Shown here: positions 30,804 through 42,616 of the stretch, piece by piece
How the letters are laid out: each line of letters starts with the position of its first letter
Position numbering within the stretch: position 1 is the stretch's first letter
Source: Perilla frutescens
Lineage: Eukaryota > Streptophyta > Magnoliopsida > Lamiales > Lamiaceae
Length of the DNA: 64,000 nucleotides
Reading direction: 5' to 3'
Assembly: GCA_026008535.1 (NCBI GenBank)
Contig: BRKX01000004.1
Location: 15,897,501-15,961,500, forward strand
Notes under the pieces: model-generated
The model's database searches: none
What the model saw: only the letters and a program-made list of their open reading frames with translations
Told to the model about the DNA's origin: nothing
Translations under genes and position numbers: made by a program

Positions 30804-33524
30804 CTAGTCTCGCTTGTGTTCAGTTTTTCTTCTTTTGGCGGCAGGTAAAATGGGGCTGCTTTTCTCATCATCAAAGCTAGAGGACTCACCTTCAGATGAT
30901 TAGAGTCATGTGTGGGCTTGAAGCCTTCTGATCAGCTTCTCATGTCGCTTCAACTGATGTTGAAGGCTCTGAAGAAGTTCTTTTTGCTGAGCTGATAATT
31001 GACCTGATGACCGCCTAAACTGATCTTCGACCTGGATAGTTTTTGAAGAACTTGATTGATCAGTTGTAATGGTTAGCTGCAAATCACCCCCTCTGGATGA
31101 TATTTCATCTTCGTCTTCTGTAGCCTTCAGTTCTTCACAAAGAACTGTTTTGGATTGATCAGCTGTTTATTCAGCTGTTTGTGCTACTAGCTGATCTGCA
31201 TCCCCTAGTTCAATTGTGTTGTGACTTGACTCAGGGGGAGTTTCTGGATTTGCCTGGGTTTGAGCTTGAAGTGCTATCTGGACTGGATAAAAAAAGATCA
31301 CTATGTCCTGCACTTTTGAAACTGATGTCAGCTGAACTGTTTGATTAGCTGAATCATTTGCAGCTATTTCTTCTTTTGCTGGTGGAGAATAAGCTTCTGT
31401 TAGAGCTGCTTGCGATTCTTGTGGGATAACTGAGAATGCAATATGTTTCTCAGTTGGTTGGGGCACATCTGATTGAACTGGTGATTTGAGTAATTCATCA
31501 ACCTCTCCATCACTAACAGTTCTTTCTGCAGTATCTTTGGCATTTTCTGGTTTGACAGGTGAATCTAGAATGTGGATTTCATGCTCCATGACCTGTGGAG
31601 GAACTCCAGTTTAAAGTTCCTCTGCAGTTTCATCAATGATGTCATCGATTGGAGTCTCCTCTTCTCTCTGAGAGGAAGTTTCAGCATGACTCCTTAGCTC
31701 ATGCTTCATTATTTCATCAAACAGCAATTTCTGCTTTATTCTGATGTACTTCCATTTTGTTTCGTCGTTCTTATCAGAATAAACAGGCAGTTGTATTCCT
31801 TTTAGCTTGCTCACTTTCTCAACAATTTCGAACATGGATCCTTTAGCTGGATTTTCACATTGTTTGCGGAGGTGAAGCTATTGTTTGAGCTCGTTCCTTC
31901 GTATTGCCCAGGCATTCTTGGTGCTTGTCCATGTTGAGCTCCATTCTTCTTCTCATTTCCAAAAGCTCATTCCATGGAATCCCATGAGCATTAGGAAAGA
32001 ATCAGCTTCATACACGTGCCTCTAGAGAAGCTAGTAAACATACCTTAGTAAGGTGTTGTAGAGTTCTTCGTACCCAGATAGCTTTGCAGTGAAGTGTCGA
32101 GCCGTATACTGATTGGCTTGTTCTAGGGCCTAATTTTTTATGTTATCTCCTTTTGAGAAAGCTTTGATATTTCCTTTAGTTTTGGGCATGGGTGGGCATG
32201 TGAACTGGAAATAGTTTGCTCCAGCTCCTTGGTGTAGAATTCCCCGACCAGGAATGATGTCTCTTGGATCTGTGCATAACTCAAAATTAGCAACAGAATG
32301 ATGTGTGTGTCCTCTAGCAGTGGTTCTAGGAGAGTCTGGTGAAGGACTTTGACTCCTTGTTCTTGAGCTTTCAACACTTCTCTTACTGAGTTGTTCAGTC
32401 ATCATTTGAACTGAGTGAGGATCTGATCTTCTTGCTGATGAGTCGGCTGAAGAGCTTTCTTCAGTGATGATTGTTCTCCTTACTCTTCTGACTATTCGTT
32501 GTACTAAAGAACCAATCCCAGTTGATAGTGATCTGGCATCAACGGTTCTGAGAGGTTGAACATTCAACGACATGCCGAATTTCTTAGACAAAGGAATATC
32601 ATCCTCAGAATCTGTAGATGTTTTACTTGATCCTTCAATGACTGCTTTCTTTCCTTTTTCTTTATAAGCAGTTTTCTTCTTGTGTTAGATATTTTGCTGA
32701 GTGGCAGACTCATTGATGAAGACTGACTTCATCTGTAGTTTTGGAATATAGTCTTGCCACGTGACAGTTGTGAAGAGTCTATCTTCCTTCATTAGGTCAG
32801 GAAGTTGTTTTTCCAGGATCAAGCTAATTTGGATGAGAAAATACATTCCATAAGGGAAGTTCTTGTCATTGTCGTTCTTCTCCCAGGAATCGACTAATCT
32901 TTTGAGTTGCCCGAAGAATAATTTTGCCTAGTTGATCTTGATTTGATACATGATTGCCACACAGACTTGATACTTGGAATTTGATATTTCTATCCAGCTT
33001 CCAGCAGTTCCGATGATGATCTTGGAGGCGATTTGGCCTAACACTTGAAATTCTTTCTTGAAGAGAGAGATAAAATGGTTCTTCTTGAACTTTGATGTTA
33101 TGTCTGCTCATTTCCACAATCTGTAATCACTCTCTGAGTCTGAGTGAATATCTTTGAGATTAGTTCCGCTGGTTGGAAGGCTGAACATTGCTCCCAATGT
33201 TTCAGCTGTGACTTTGAATCTCTATCCTCTTAATTTTGTAGTAAAGAAATCCTCTTTGTTGTACCAATCAGAATTGAGGTAGAACTCGGCTGCGGGTTCT
33301 AAGTAGACTCTTGAAGGAGCTGCTTCAAGAAATATTTGTAGTTGAGCATCATATAATCTGGCAATGATTTCTCCACTCAGCTCTGAGTTCTTGCAGTTGT
33401 TGGAGAACACAGTTGGCTCAAAGAACTTATCCTTGAGCAGTTTGTCACAGAACCTTGATGAGTTTTCTCCGCTTAATTGGAAATTAAACTCTCTTCATTT
33501 ACGATGAACAAGATTTTGGGCCAT
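30804..33524 (-). pseudogene. Accessory ORF A' of element 1
   Basis: About 906 codons largely in one frame from ATG 33524 (MAQNLVHRK, stop, REFNFQL...) to TAG 30804. Residues about 40-110: SGEIIARLYDAQLQIFLEA, then VYLEPAAEFYLNSDWYNKED, TKLRG and a LP-S-GTNLK segment, the domain shared with ORF B'. The middle (32591-32130) is Arg/Ser-rich and contains GAGANYFQFTCPPM. The C-terminal third (31835-31167) is acidic and Gln/Glu-rich, probably disordered or coiled coil, and ends SPILPAAKRRKTEHKRD, a nuclear-signal-like cluster. In-frame stops and one frameshifted patch (33117) make it a pseudogene. Counterpart of ORF A in element 2. It occupies the place of the env-like ORF of SIRE elements, but no signal peptide or transmembrane segment is seen. 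Confidence 0.7.
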
Positions 33525-34275
33525 GATTTTGGTTTGAGAATTCTTTGGAATGACAGTGGGATTTTTGAGATGACTTAGGGTTTGCTTCTTTGGAGAGAGA
33601 AATACTTGAAGGCAGATAGTCTGAGGTTGGTGAGATAACCTTTAAACTTTAGCCAAGTTATTTATGAGGTGGGGTAAGTTCAATCCAACGGTTAGAAGAT
33701 TTTGGCTTTAGTTGATCTGAACGGTTCTGATCACACAATGCCGAAGAGTCGGCTGAGTAAGGTGTTCAAAATCTATCCATTTTAAATTGATTGAGGGGAG
33801 AGAGAGAGAGTAGGTGGGGTCAACAGTAATATTTGAGAGACGTGTCACTTTACCGTTCAATAATAATTCAATTTGAACTTATCTGATTTTTGCTCTCCTC
33901 CAGTCTCCATGAGGCATTTGAGCTGCTGATGTCATCAGTTGCCTTCTCGACTGATGATCCTCTTGGCTTGGAGTGATCAGTTCTAGCTGGAGTCTTTTCA
34001 GCTTTGACTCCTTGTCAGCTTAAGCTGTCCTCTTCAGCTTTGCTCAGCCTAAGCTTGTCAACTGCTTCCCTCAGCTGTAGCTTTTCCTTCATCAGTCCGT
34101 TTCAAATTCAACTGCTCTCATTTAGTTGAATATGACTGGTTGAGAACTGATGTCTTCTGCAATCAGTTTACTTATTTTCAACAGCTTTCTTGCAGCCTTT
34201 TGCCATTCTTTTTAAAACTGTTATGGGTTGTATCAGTTTAAGCTCCAAGGCTTGGAATATTGATGCCCTCTTGAG
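33525..34275 (-). other. Element 1 spacer between pol and ORF A' with TATA-like box
   Basis: No ORF. The minus strand carries GTGACACGTCTCTCAAATATTAC, a GA/CT repeat, ACCGTTGGATTGAAC and CTCATAAATAAC (33668-33657), in the same order as 43830-44020 of element 2 (CACGTGTCACTCAAATATTAC, CT tract, ACCGTTGGATGAAC, CCTATAAAAAG). This looks like a conserved promoter block about 140 bp before the ORF A' ATG. Confidence 0.55.
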
Positions 34276-35004
34276 TCAGTTCTCATCATCAGTAGAAGTG
34301 CTCTTTTTCACTCCTTCTGTTGGATGATCGCCATCCTCCTTTGAAGCTAATTCAAGCAATCCCAATTGGATGCATAGCTCAACAAATCTAGCTTCTGGCA
34401 ATGGCTTGGTGAAGATATCGGCTATTTATTTTTCCGTGTTGACATATCTGATGCATATGTTTTTTTTCTCGATATGATCTCTGATGAAGTGGTGCCTGAT
34501 ATCAATGTACTTCATCCTTGAATGCAATACTGGATTTTGAGATATTGCAATAGCACTATTGTTGTCATAGTAGATTGGCTCTTCGGTCTCCACCTTGTAA
34601 TCCTTGAGTTGTTGCTTCATTTATAAGATTTGAGCACAACAGCTTCCAGTAACTACATATTCCGCTTCAGTTGTTGATGTGGCAAGTGAGTGCTGCTTCT
34701 TGCTAAACCAGGATATCATTTTGTTTCCAAGAAACTGACATGTTCCACTGGTTCTCTTTCGATCAATTTTGCATCCTCCGAAGTCTGAGTCTGAGTAGAC
34801 GGTTAGACTCAAGCTGTCATCCCTGGGATACCATAATCTAAGATTTATAGTTCCCTTGAGATACTTCATAATCCTCTTTGCTTCTTCAAGATGACTTTTC
34901 TTCGGATTGGCTTGGAATCTTGCACACAGTCTGACTGAGTAGGAGATATCTGGTCGACTGGCGGTCAGGTAGAGAAGGGATCCAATGATTCCTCTGTAAT
35001 ACAT
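34276..35004 (-). pseudogene. Element 1 copia RNase H
   Basis: Continues RT. Motifs in order: GSLLYLTASRPDISYSV, YSDSDFGGCKIDRKRTSGTC, SWFSKKQHSLATSTTEAEYV, then after a TAA at 34620 (CAQIL, stop) YYDNNSAIAISQNPVLHSRM, KYIDIRHHFIRDHI, and finally a short acidic tail ending at TGA 34276. Asp of YSDSDF, Glu of TEAEY and Asp of YDNNSA are the RNase H catalytic acids and are retained. The stops at 34620 and 34426 break the frame. The enzyme would degrade the RNA template during cDNA synthesis. Confidence 0.85.
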
Positions 35005-35930
35005 TTGACTGACTGATTCTCATTCTTCATCAAGAGTCAGCTGCACTGACGTATTCATTGGAATTTTAAAGAGCTTTTCCCTTGTCGGTTCCAAACTTCT
35101 TGACGAGCTCCTTGGTATATTTGGCTTGGTTGATGAAGATTCCATCCTTGAGCTACTTTACTTGGAGTCCTAGAAAGAATGTCATTTCTCCCATCATGCT
35201 CATCTCGAATTCACTTTGCATTAGCTATGCGAATCGATTGCAGAGGTCTTTGCTCTTGGATCCAAATATTATGTCATCAACATAAATTTGAACCATCAAG
35301 ATCTCAGCTGATCGTTCTATTCTGAATAGAGTATGATCGATGACTCCTTTTTGAAACCCATTCTTTAGCAAGAACGTTGTGAGGGTTTCATACCAAACAC
35401 TTGGTGCTTGCTTCAAACCATATAGAGCTTTCTTCAGCTTATAGACTTGGTCTCCGATTTCAAAGCCTGGAGGTTGTTCTACATACACATCCTCCTTGAG
35501 CATTCCTTGCAAGAATACAGTTTTCACGTCCATTTGACAGACCGTAAAATTGTTGTGAGCTGCATAGGTGAGGAATAGTCTGATGGCCTCCAATCTTGCA
35601 ACTGGTGCGAATGTCTCATCAAAGTCGATCCCTTCACTTTGTGAGTAACCCTTGGCTACCAGTCTGGCCTTATTCCTTGTGATCATACCTTGTTCATCCA
35701 GTTTGTTGCGAAAGACCCATTTAGTCCCAATGACTTTTTGAGTTTTCGGCCTATCAACAAGAAACCATACGTCATTTCTTGTGAACTGGTTCAGCTCTTC
35801 TTGCATTGCTATAATCCAGTCTGAATCTTCAAGTGCTTCATTGATGTTGGCTTGTTCAATCTGTGAGATGAAGTATGTGAAGAGTGCATGCTCTGTTGAC
35901 CCTCTGGTCTGGACTTTGCTTCTTGGATCT
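35005..35930 (-). pseudogene. Element 1 copia reverse transcriptase
   Basis: ORF 35806-35225 reads MQEELNQFTRNDVWFLVDRP, GTKWVFRNKLDEQGMITRNK, YSQSEGIDFDETFAPVARLE, CQMDVKTVFLQGMLKEDVYV, YGLKQAPSVWYETL and IYVDDIIFGSKS. The YVDD catalytic motif and the DV of QMDVK are intact. Downstream (35224-35005) the thumb region is frameshifted but recognisable. It is cut at 35931 by the insertion of element 2. The preceding integrase resumes at 50550. In an active element this enzyme makes cDNA in the virus-like particle. Confidence 0.9.
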
Positions 35931-35935
35931 CCAAC
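35931..35935. other. Target-site duplication CCAAC (left)
   Basis: CCAAC directly before TGTTAGG at 35936; the identical CCAAC is at 50545-50549 directly after ...GGGACCAACA. Confidence 0.95.
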
Positions 35936-36407
35936 TGTTAGGAAAAACTATCAAGGAACCTCTAGACTAGGTTTTGATGAGATGTCAAAATTATTTATGA
36001 AAAACTGACTAAAATTCAAGTTGTAGATCTGAGCTGATCGATCCAGAGCATCAAAAAGGAACTCAAGTAAAGTCAAAGTCAATCAATCAGAAGTATGGTC
36101 TGCAAACTAAAGGATACGTCATCCAGTCAGAAGTCAACTCAACTAAGGAGTCAAAAAGTCGAATCAGTCGAAACTAACTGACAACTAAGTCAGCTAAGCT
36201 GAGGGATAAAAGAGTCGACTAAGACTGAAGGAACTGATAAGAGATCAGACTAGAAGTATCCAACTGATGGCTAAACTGAAGTAAACAAGACAGATCAGCT
36301 AAAGGTCAGAACTAAAGTCAGCCAGCTAATGATTAGTCAAACTGACAAGAAAGCTCAAGAGAAATCAAGCTGACAAGCTAGCCAAGAACTTGAGATCAAT
36401 CGAATTG

Positions 36408-36572
36408 GAGAGACAAAGCTCAAAACTGCCTACTAAAGCAATGGCCAAACTGAGCTGACAAGCTCAAAACTGCTAACTGGAGTAATGGCCAAACTGAGCT
36501 GACAAGCTCAATACTACCAACTGGAGCAATGGCCGAACTGAACAGACAAGTTCAGTACTGCTAACTGAAACT
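36408..36572 (+). repeat. 44-bp tandem repeats in the LTR U3
   Basis: Units start at 36441, 36485 and 36529 with ATGGCCRAACTGARC(T/A)GACAAG. A partial unit precedes them. The same array is at 49396-49560 in the 3' LTR. Repeats upstream of the TATA box are often enhancer modules in retroelement LTRs; this role is inference. Confidence 0.85.
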
Positions 36573-36794
36573 CAAAAACTGAAGCCAGAGAACCCTGGAG
36601 TTATTGCTCAAACCGACGAATCTTGGAATAAATACTTCAACGAAGATCCTAGAATTAAATATCCAACGAAGATCGATTGGCAGAGTAACGGCTATTTCAA
36701 CCAAAAGCTCCAGCGATCAATAAAGACCATCTGTCATTGATGAGCCAATAGAGCCACCGATCAATGGAACTCAACGGTCATAAAATCACTCTTC

Positions 36795-36801
36795 TATAAA
36801 A
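36795..36801 (+). promoter_or_regulatory. TATA box of element 2 LTR
   Basis: CTTCTATAAAAGACGAG, 859 bp into the LTR, at the identical offset in the 3' LTR (49783-49789). Transcription would start about 30 bp downstream. Confidence 0.7.
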
Positions 36802-37558
36802 GACGAGTGAAATAAAGTTTTCAAGAGAACTCTTCGCCTTCACAACTTTCGCATATACATTTTTGAAATATTCAAGCAAGAGCTTTTCTTTCTCCCTCCC
36901 ACCTAAGCTCAATTTAGCATTTGATAAAAACTGCGAGAGTCCAACTGAGAAGAAGAACTCAAAGAGTCAAGATATTCAGCCAGCTGTTGATGATCCAGCC
37001 AGGGCACCCTTCTTAGTTTCAGCAATACAATGATCAACTACTCAGCTTAACTAAAGGAGCACATCAGTTGATAACCCCCGTTCAAGACTAATCTCTTGAA
37101 GATCGAAAGAGATCTAAAACCTTGTAAAGACGACAATAGCACCTACCTTCCTAGCGAGTATTTAGGGACTTCAAGTGTGAGCCATCGACCCGCTGAGGTA
37201 GCGAGCAGTTACCAGGTTCAGCTAACTGTCCTTCATTGTGTAATTTGTAAAGAAAGTCAAGTTATATAGTGAAGTTGCCCTTCTGCGGAAGGAAGAGATG
37301 ACGTAGAAGTTTGAGACTTTGAACCTCTATAAATCTCTTGTGTGCTGTATTGTTTTATTTATTGCATACCTTTGAATTGCACACAAACTCACACAAGTTG
37401 CACCTAAACTGCCTTAACTGATCAATAAGTTCATACATAGATAAGTTTCTCTAAAGCGAGTCAAAAGGGCCCCATTATTCTGCATTTAAAGTGAAATTTT
37501 TTAATCAGTTTATTTACCCCCCCTCTAAACTGATATCGACTCGCCCGGGACCAACAAG

Positions 37559-37570
37559 TGGTATTAGAGC
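37559..37570 (+). other. Element 2 primer-binding site
   Basis: TGGTATTAGAGC, two bases after the LTR end. One C-to-T change from the initiator-Met-tRNA complement TGGTATCAGAGC. Confidence 0.9.
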
Positions 37571-37644
37571 GGTTGATTCTAAGGATCAGCCGTTTCTGCA
37601 GATCAACTGAATCAGATCTACTTATCTGTGGTAACATTCTAGCT

Positions 37645-38856
37645 ATGGGAAACCATAAGCTACCTTTGTTTTCAGTTGAGAATTATGATAACTGGAGCAG
37701 GAGAATGAAGACGCATCTCTGCTCAATTCATGAAAATATGTGGGAAGTCATAGAAGATGGTCCAATCATCATCATGATGGACAATGATGCTCACATAGTT
37801 GATATCAATCAACCAGCAAAGATCCCAAAGCCAAATAATCTTCTCACCAGCGAAGAGAAGAAGTTGAAGAATCTAGAGTTTGTGGCTCAAGCTGCACTAT
37901 TTCAAACTCTAGATGAAGACAGAATGAAGGACATAAAGAATTACACAACTGCCAAGGAGATATGGGACTTACTAGCAGATCTATGCCAAGAGTCCGAAGC
38001 CATCAAAGGAAACATGCTCCAGCTGGCTGTCGACAAATACGAGTCCTTCAAAATGCAGCCAGAAGAATCCATCTCAAGCCTTGAAACCAGATTTCTAGGC
38101 ATCATCAGTGAGATGACCAACCTTGGGAGAAGTTATTCCAATTCTGAGATGAACTCCAAAATATTGGATAATCTCATTAAAGAATGGGACATGAAAGTGA
38201 TAGCTACAAAAGAATCAAGAAATCTCAACAGCATCACTCCAAGAGAACTGTTTGGCTCTCTCAAAGCTCATGAGTACAGTCTAAATCGAAAGAAGGAGAC
38301 ATCTACATTGTCAGCTCAAGATGCAGCTTTCTATGGTGAAAGGAACCAGTTTAGAGACACTCGGGGAAGAAACAACTTCCGACCTAGGAGCTAACCAGCC
38401 TGAGAAAATCAAGGTGGTTCTTCAACCGAATAAAAAAGAGAATTAACTAAAAAGAATGAGAATCTAACTGAAGACATCAACGATCAAATCCAATCAGTTA
38501 CCAGGTTGCTAGAGAAGTTGAAGAGAGTTCGGGATAAACAATCAGTTCCACCTCAAACTGATGAAATCCTAAAAGATGAGAGAACTCATCAACTAGCTGA
38601 ACGATCAGCTGAACCATTCAGGGGTGGCAACCGAAATCAAGGAGAATGTTTTCACTGCCACAAACAAGGACATTACAGATATGAATGTTCAGAACTCCCT
38701 AAAGACAAGAAGGCCAAAGTGAGGAAAAGCTTCTTCAAAAGGAAAGTAATGGTTGCAAATTATGAAAATGTCGTGCTAGACGATTCAGACTATCCATCTG
38801 GAATTGATTCTGACGGCTACAGCTCAGACGATGAAGCGCTATTCTGCCTCATCTGA
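37645..38856 (+). pseudogene. Element 2 gag: capsid and zinc knuckle
   Basis: ATG 37645 opens MGNHKLPLFSVENYDNWSRR. The capsid region follows (VAQAALFQTLDEDRMKDIKN, then SKILDNLIKEWDMKVIATKE and FGSLKAHEYSLNRK), down to a stop at 38392. In the same frame, after further stops, reading resumes at 38506 and reaches the nucleocapsid knuckle CFHCHKQGHYRYEC (CX2CX4HX4C, about 38647-38688), a basic stretch, and an acidic DDSDYPSGIDSDGYSSDDE segment. A frameshift at about 38850 moves the rest to another frame. Gag forms the particle and binds RNA. Counterpart in element 1 at 52213-54792. Confidence 0.9.
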
Positions 38857-40012
38857 CAATGATGAAAAGGTTAGTACAGCTGATTCTCAAACCTCTTTCT
38901 ATCATATTAATGAAGCAACTGTTTCTAGCAATGAACTTGACATGAAACTTATGATGCTAGAAGATCAATTAGCTTTAATATCTTGCTTGCATGTTGAACT
39001 GAAAGATGAAAATGATGAACTGAGAAATAAAGTTAGAAAACTGAGCATTAATCATGAAAGATTGAATTATCTTGAGTCTCAGTTTATAGAATTTGAGAAA
39101 TTGAAATTGAGAACTGCTGATCTAGAGGGTGAAAATCAAAAACTCAAGCAAGAGATCCATGAAAAAGAAAAAGTAACTCTGAAGTTCAAAAAGGGATCTC
39201 AAACTTTAGATGAGATATTAAATCATCAAAGAACTGGAACTAGCAGCTCAGGGCTAGGATATAGCAAGTTCACTGCCCTAGAGAAAGGAAAAGCAGTTGC
39301 CCAACCCAGTGATAAGGGAATCCTAAAAGGGTTCACTAGATCTCATGATCAGCTAGCTGAGTCAACCAAAGGAAAAGGAATATTGAAAAATCCTCAAACT
39401 CAGCCTAGACAATTTGGTCAGTTCTACCAAACAAAAACACCAAGCCAACTGAAGCCCAACTTCCAGCAAAGACCATTAGTTCAATCAAATCAATTCACTC
39501 GTTCAAAGCCTCCAGTTCAACAAAGACCACCATCTCAACAAAGAATGCCCTCAAGGCAAACTGATAGATCAGCCCTCTTTAGAAACAAAAATCAGTTTGG
39601 ATCTCAAGCCTATCCTACCAAGAAGTTCAATCAGAACACCTATAGGAGAGATCAAAGAAACTTGTTTGAACCCTACCATCACTATAATGAGTACCTGGAT
39701 TCCAGAAATGAGCCAAAAAGGTTCAATCCAATAAACTGGAAACATACAAAGCACTGGTCTGATCACAGTACTCAAAGGTCTCAAGACCAAAGCATTTTAG
39801 TTGAATTGTTTTATCCAACTAACTCTCAACGCAGGTATCACTCAACTGATTCAAATCAGAATAGAAGAGTTGAGAGAAAATCTAAACTGATCAGGCTATC
39901 CAAGTCAGTTGGATCTCTGAATGATAAGAAGCCAAAAGTTTGGCAAGTTTGGATTCCAAAGAATTTGATGTATCAACAAGGACCCAATATGAAACGGGTC
40001 CCTAAATGCTAA
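38804..40012 (+). pseudogene. Element 2 gag C-terminal half: coiled coil and Gln/Arg-rich tail
   Basis: Continuous frame to TAA 40010. After FYHINEATVSSNELDMKLMM comes a long leucine-heptad coiled coil (ENDELRNKVRKLSINHERLN, KLKLRTADLEGENQKLKQEI), then KFKKGSQTLDEIL, a Pro/Gln/Arg-rich low-complexity region with repeated QQRPP-like units, and the conserved KPKVWQVWIPKN end before the protease. The same layout is seen in element 1 (53438-52213). A long coiled-coil gag extension is typical of SIRE/Maximus elements. The first codons before the shift belong to another frame. Confidence 0.85.
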
Positions 40013-40480
40013 TGCTTATTTGTGCAGGACAAGAGCATCCTATCCATGAAGAAAGTCAAAGACATTTGGTATCTAGATAGCGGGTGCTCCAAGCACATGA
40101 CCGGAGACAGAGAAGATCTCGACGGTTATGAAAAAGTCAAAGGTCTACTTGTCACATTTTGAGACAACTCTAAAAGTCGAACCATTGGAGAAGGGTTCCT
40201 GGTCAAGGAAAAAGTTGTAGTAAATGGAGTCTCCTACGTGGATGGACTAAAACACAAACTACTCAGCATCAGTCAGTTGTGCGACAATGGCTACTCTGTT
40301 GACTTTACTAAAGACTCCTGCAGCATAAGAGACAAGTCAACTGGAGTAATTTTTCTCACTAGCATAAGAAGAGGCAACATGTATATTGTTGACTGGTCAA
40401 CCAGCTACTTATAATCTTGCTTTCTTTCAAAAGGATCAACTGAAGCAAGCTGGCTATGGCATCGGTGACTGAACCACCTC
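40013..40480 (+). pseudogene. Element 2 protease and GAG-pre-integrase region
   Basis: WYLDSGCSKHMTGDREDLDG carries the aspartic-protease DSG triad. It is followed by a TGA where element 1 has a Gly codon (about 40159), then IGEGFLVKEKVVVNGVSYVD, LLSISQLCDNGYSVDF, GNMYIVDWS, another stop, and WLWHR before a TGA at 40468. The His-Cys zinc region of integrase continues past it. Several stops inactivate it. Confidence 0.85.
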
Positions 40481-41392
40481 AACTTCAAAACAATCAACTA
40501 CCTAGTCAAGAAAGAGCTAGTTGAGGGACTTCCCAAAGAAATATACAAGAAAACAGGCGTATGTGGGCCATGTCAAAAAGGGAAGCAAGTGAAATCATCC
40601 TTCAAGAATAGGAGTCATCCATCAGGAATAACTGATTACTTCCAACTGCTACATATGGATCTGTTTGGTCCAGTTAGACCACAAACCCCAAAAGGCAAAA
40701 GATTCACTCTGGTAGTAGTTGATGATTTCTCAAGATATACATGGGTGGAATTCTTGAGGAGCAAAGATGAAACTTATAACAAGATAACGTCGTTGATCAG
40801 AAGGCTACAAACTGAAAAAGATAGATCAGTTCAAAGGATTCGCTCCGACAATGGAACTGAATTTGTAAATCAACAAATGATCAGCTTTTTCAACCAGCTT
40901 GGAATCACTCATGAACACTCAGCTGCAAGAACTCCACAACAAAACGGTGTAGCCGAACAGCGTAATCGGACACTCAAAGAAGCAGCTCGAGCAATGATAG
41001 TTAATGCCAGCATAGCTGAAGGATACTGGGCTGAAGCAGTCAACACAGCTTGCCATACTCAAAACCGAAGCGCCATTGTAGCCGCACATGATAAAACACC
41101 CTATGAGCTGTATAAGGGTCGTAAGCCTTCTATCTCATATTTTAAAATATTTGGCTGTAAATGTTATATTCACAACAATGGCAAGACTCAATTGAAAGCC
41201 TTTAGTGCCAAAGCTAATGAGGGAATATTTCTTAGGTATAACTCTCCTCATGCACAAGCTTACAGAGTATTCAATAAACGAACTCTTGTTGTGGAAATAA
41301 CATGTCATGTGGTATTTGATGAATTTTCAAATGAGTACAAGAACAAAGAAAAAATAGACACATCAGTTCAAGTACTACCTAGTAAAACTTAG
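40481..41392 (+). pseudogene. Element 2 integrase
   Basis: After NHLNFKTINYLVKKELVEGL and CGPCQKGKQVKSSF (HHCC zinc finger), the longest ORF (from 40589) carries the catalytic D,D,E: LHMDLFGPVRPQTP, IRSDNGTEFVNQQM and QQNGVAEQRNRTLKEAARAM. It continues FKIFGCKCYIHNNG and YRVFNKRTLVVEITCHVVFD to a stop at 41390. All three acidic residues are present, so the core looks nearly intact although flanked by stops. Integrase inserts cDNA into the host DNA and made the CCAAC duplication. Confidence 0.9.
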
Positions 41393-42616
41393 AACTCGCA
41401 GGACTATGTGGATCACATTGTTCCAAAGCGGCTTGAAGTTTCACTAGAAGAAGGCAATGAAACTGGTACTAAAGCAGTTGAGAACAACTTAGTCAATGAA
41501 GACAGAAATCGTGCTGAGACCATAAACCCCACAACTGAAATAGGGGAAAGAACTGATGAAAATGCCGAACCAACTGATGTAAGGGCGACTGATGACGTCA
41601 CTACAGAAGAACCAGCTGAAGCTATCTTGCCCAAATGGCTCCGAAGCCATCAACCTGACAAGATAGTTGGTGACCCAAGAAGTCGAGTTCAAACCAGAAG
41701 TTCAACTGAGCATGCATTGTTCACATGCTTCATATCTCAAACTGAACCGGAAAACGTCAAAAAAAGCCTTAGAAGATTCAGACTGGATCATGGCCATGCA
41801 AGAAGAACTGAATCAGTTCACAAGAAATGACGTATGGTTTCTTGTTGATAGATCAAAAACCCAGAAGGTCATTGGTACAAAATGGGTTTTTCGCAACAAA
41901 CTAGATGAACAAGGAGTGATCACAAGGAACAAGGCTAGACTGATAGCCAAAGAATACTCACAAAGTGAAGGGATTGACTTTGATGAGACATTCGCACCAG
42001 TTGTAAGATTGGAAGCCATCAGACTGTTCCTAGTCTATGCAGCTCACTTCAATTTCACAGTCTACCAAATGGATGTTAAGAATGCTTTTCTTCAAGGAAT
42101 GCTCAAGGAGGACGTGTATGTCGAGCAACCACCAGGCTTTGAAATTGGTGATCAAGTCTTCAAACTGAAAAAAGCCCTCTACGAACTGAAACAAGCTCCT
42201 AGAGCGGGGTATGAAACTCTCACAATATTTTTACTGAAAAATGGGTTTCAAAAGGGAGTCATTGATCAAACTCTATTCCGAATAGAATGATCAACTGAGA
42301 TATTAATGGTTCAAATATATATATGGATGACATAATTTTTGGATCAAAAAGTAAAGATCTATGCACCCGATTCGCTCAACTGATGCAAAGCGAATTTGAG
42401 ATGAGCATGATGGGAGAAATGACATTCTTCCTAGGACTCCAAGTGAAGCAGCTGAAAGATGGAATCTTTATCAGTCAGGCCAAGTATACTAAAGAGCTAG
42501 TCAAGAAGTTTGGCGTTAGTAAAGGAAAAACTCTCAAGATTCCTATGAATACATCAGTTCAGCTAACTCTCGATGAAGAAGGAGAATCAGTTAGCCAAAC
42601 ATATTATAGATGAATC
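41393..42616 (+). pseudogene. Element 2 reverse transcriptase
   Basis: After an acidic Thr/Glu-rich linker (41408-41700), the RT reads DWIMAMQEELNQFTRNDVWF, GTKWVFRNKLDEQGVITRNK, IDFDETFAPVVRLEAIRLF, YQMDVKNAFLQGMLKEDVYV and YELKQAPRAGYETL, up to a TGA at 42288. A small AT-slippage insertion at about 42310-42325 both shifts the frame and changes the active site YVDD (kept in element 1) to a YMDD reading. The thumb continues GLQVKQLKDGIFISQAKYTK to TGA 42611. Non-functional. Confidence 0.9.

Larger units (their letters stand above)
35936..37556 (+). repeat. Element 2 5' LTR
   Basis: TGTTAGGAAAAACTATC to CGGGACCAACA. TATA box at 36795-36801 (TATAAAA). Three 44-bp tandem repeats in U3. Equal in length to the 3' LTR. 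Confidence 0.95.
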
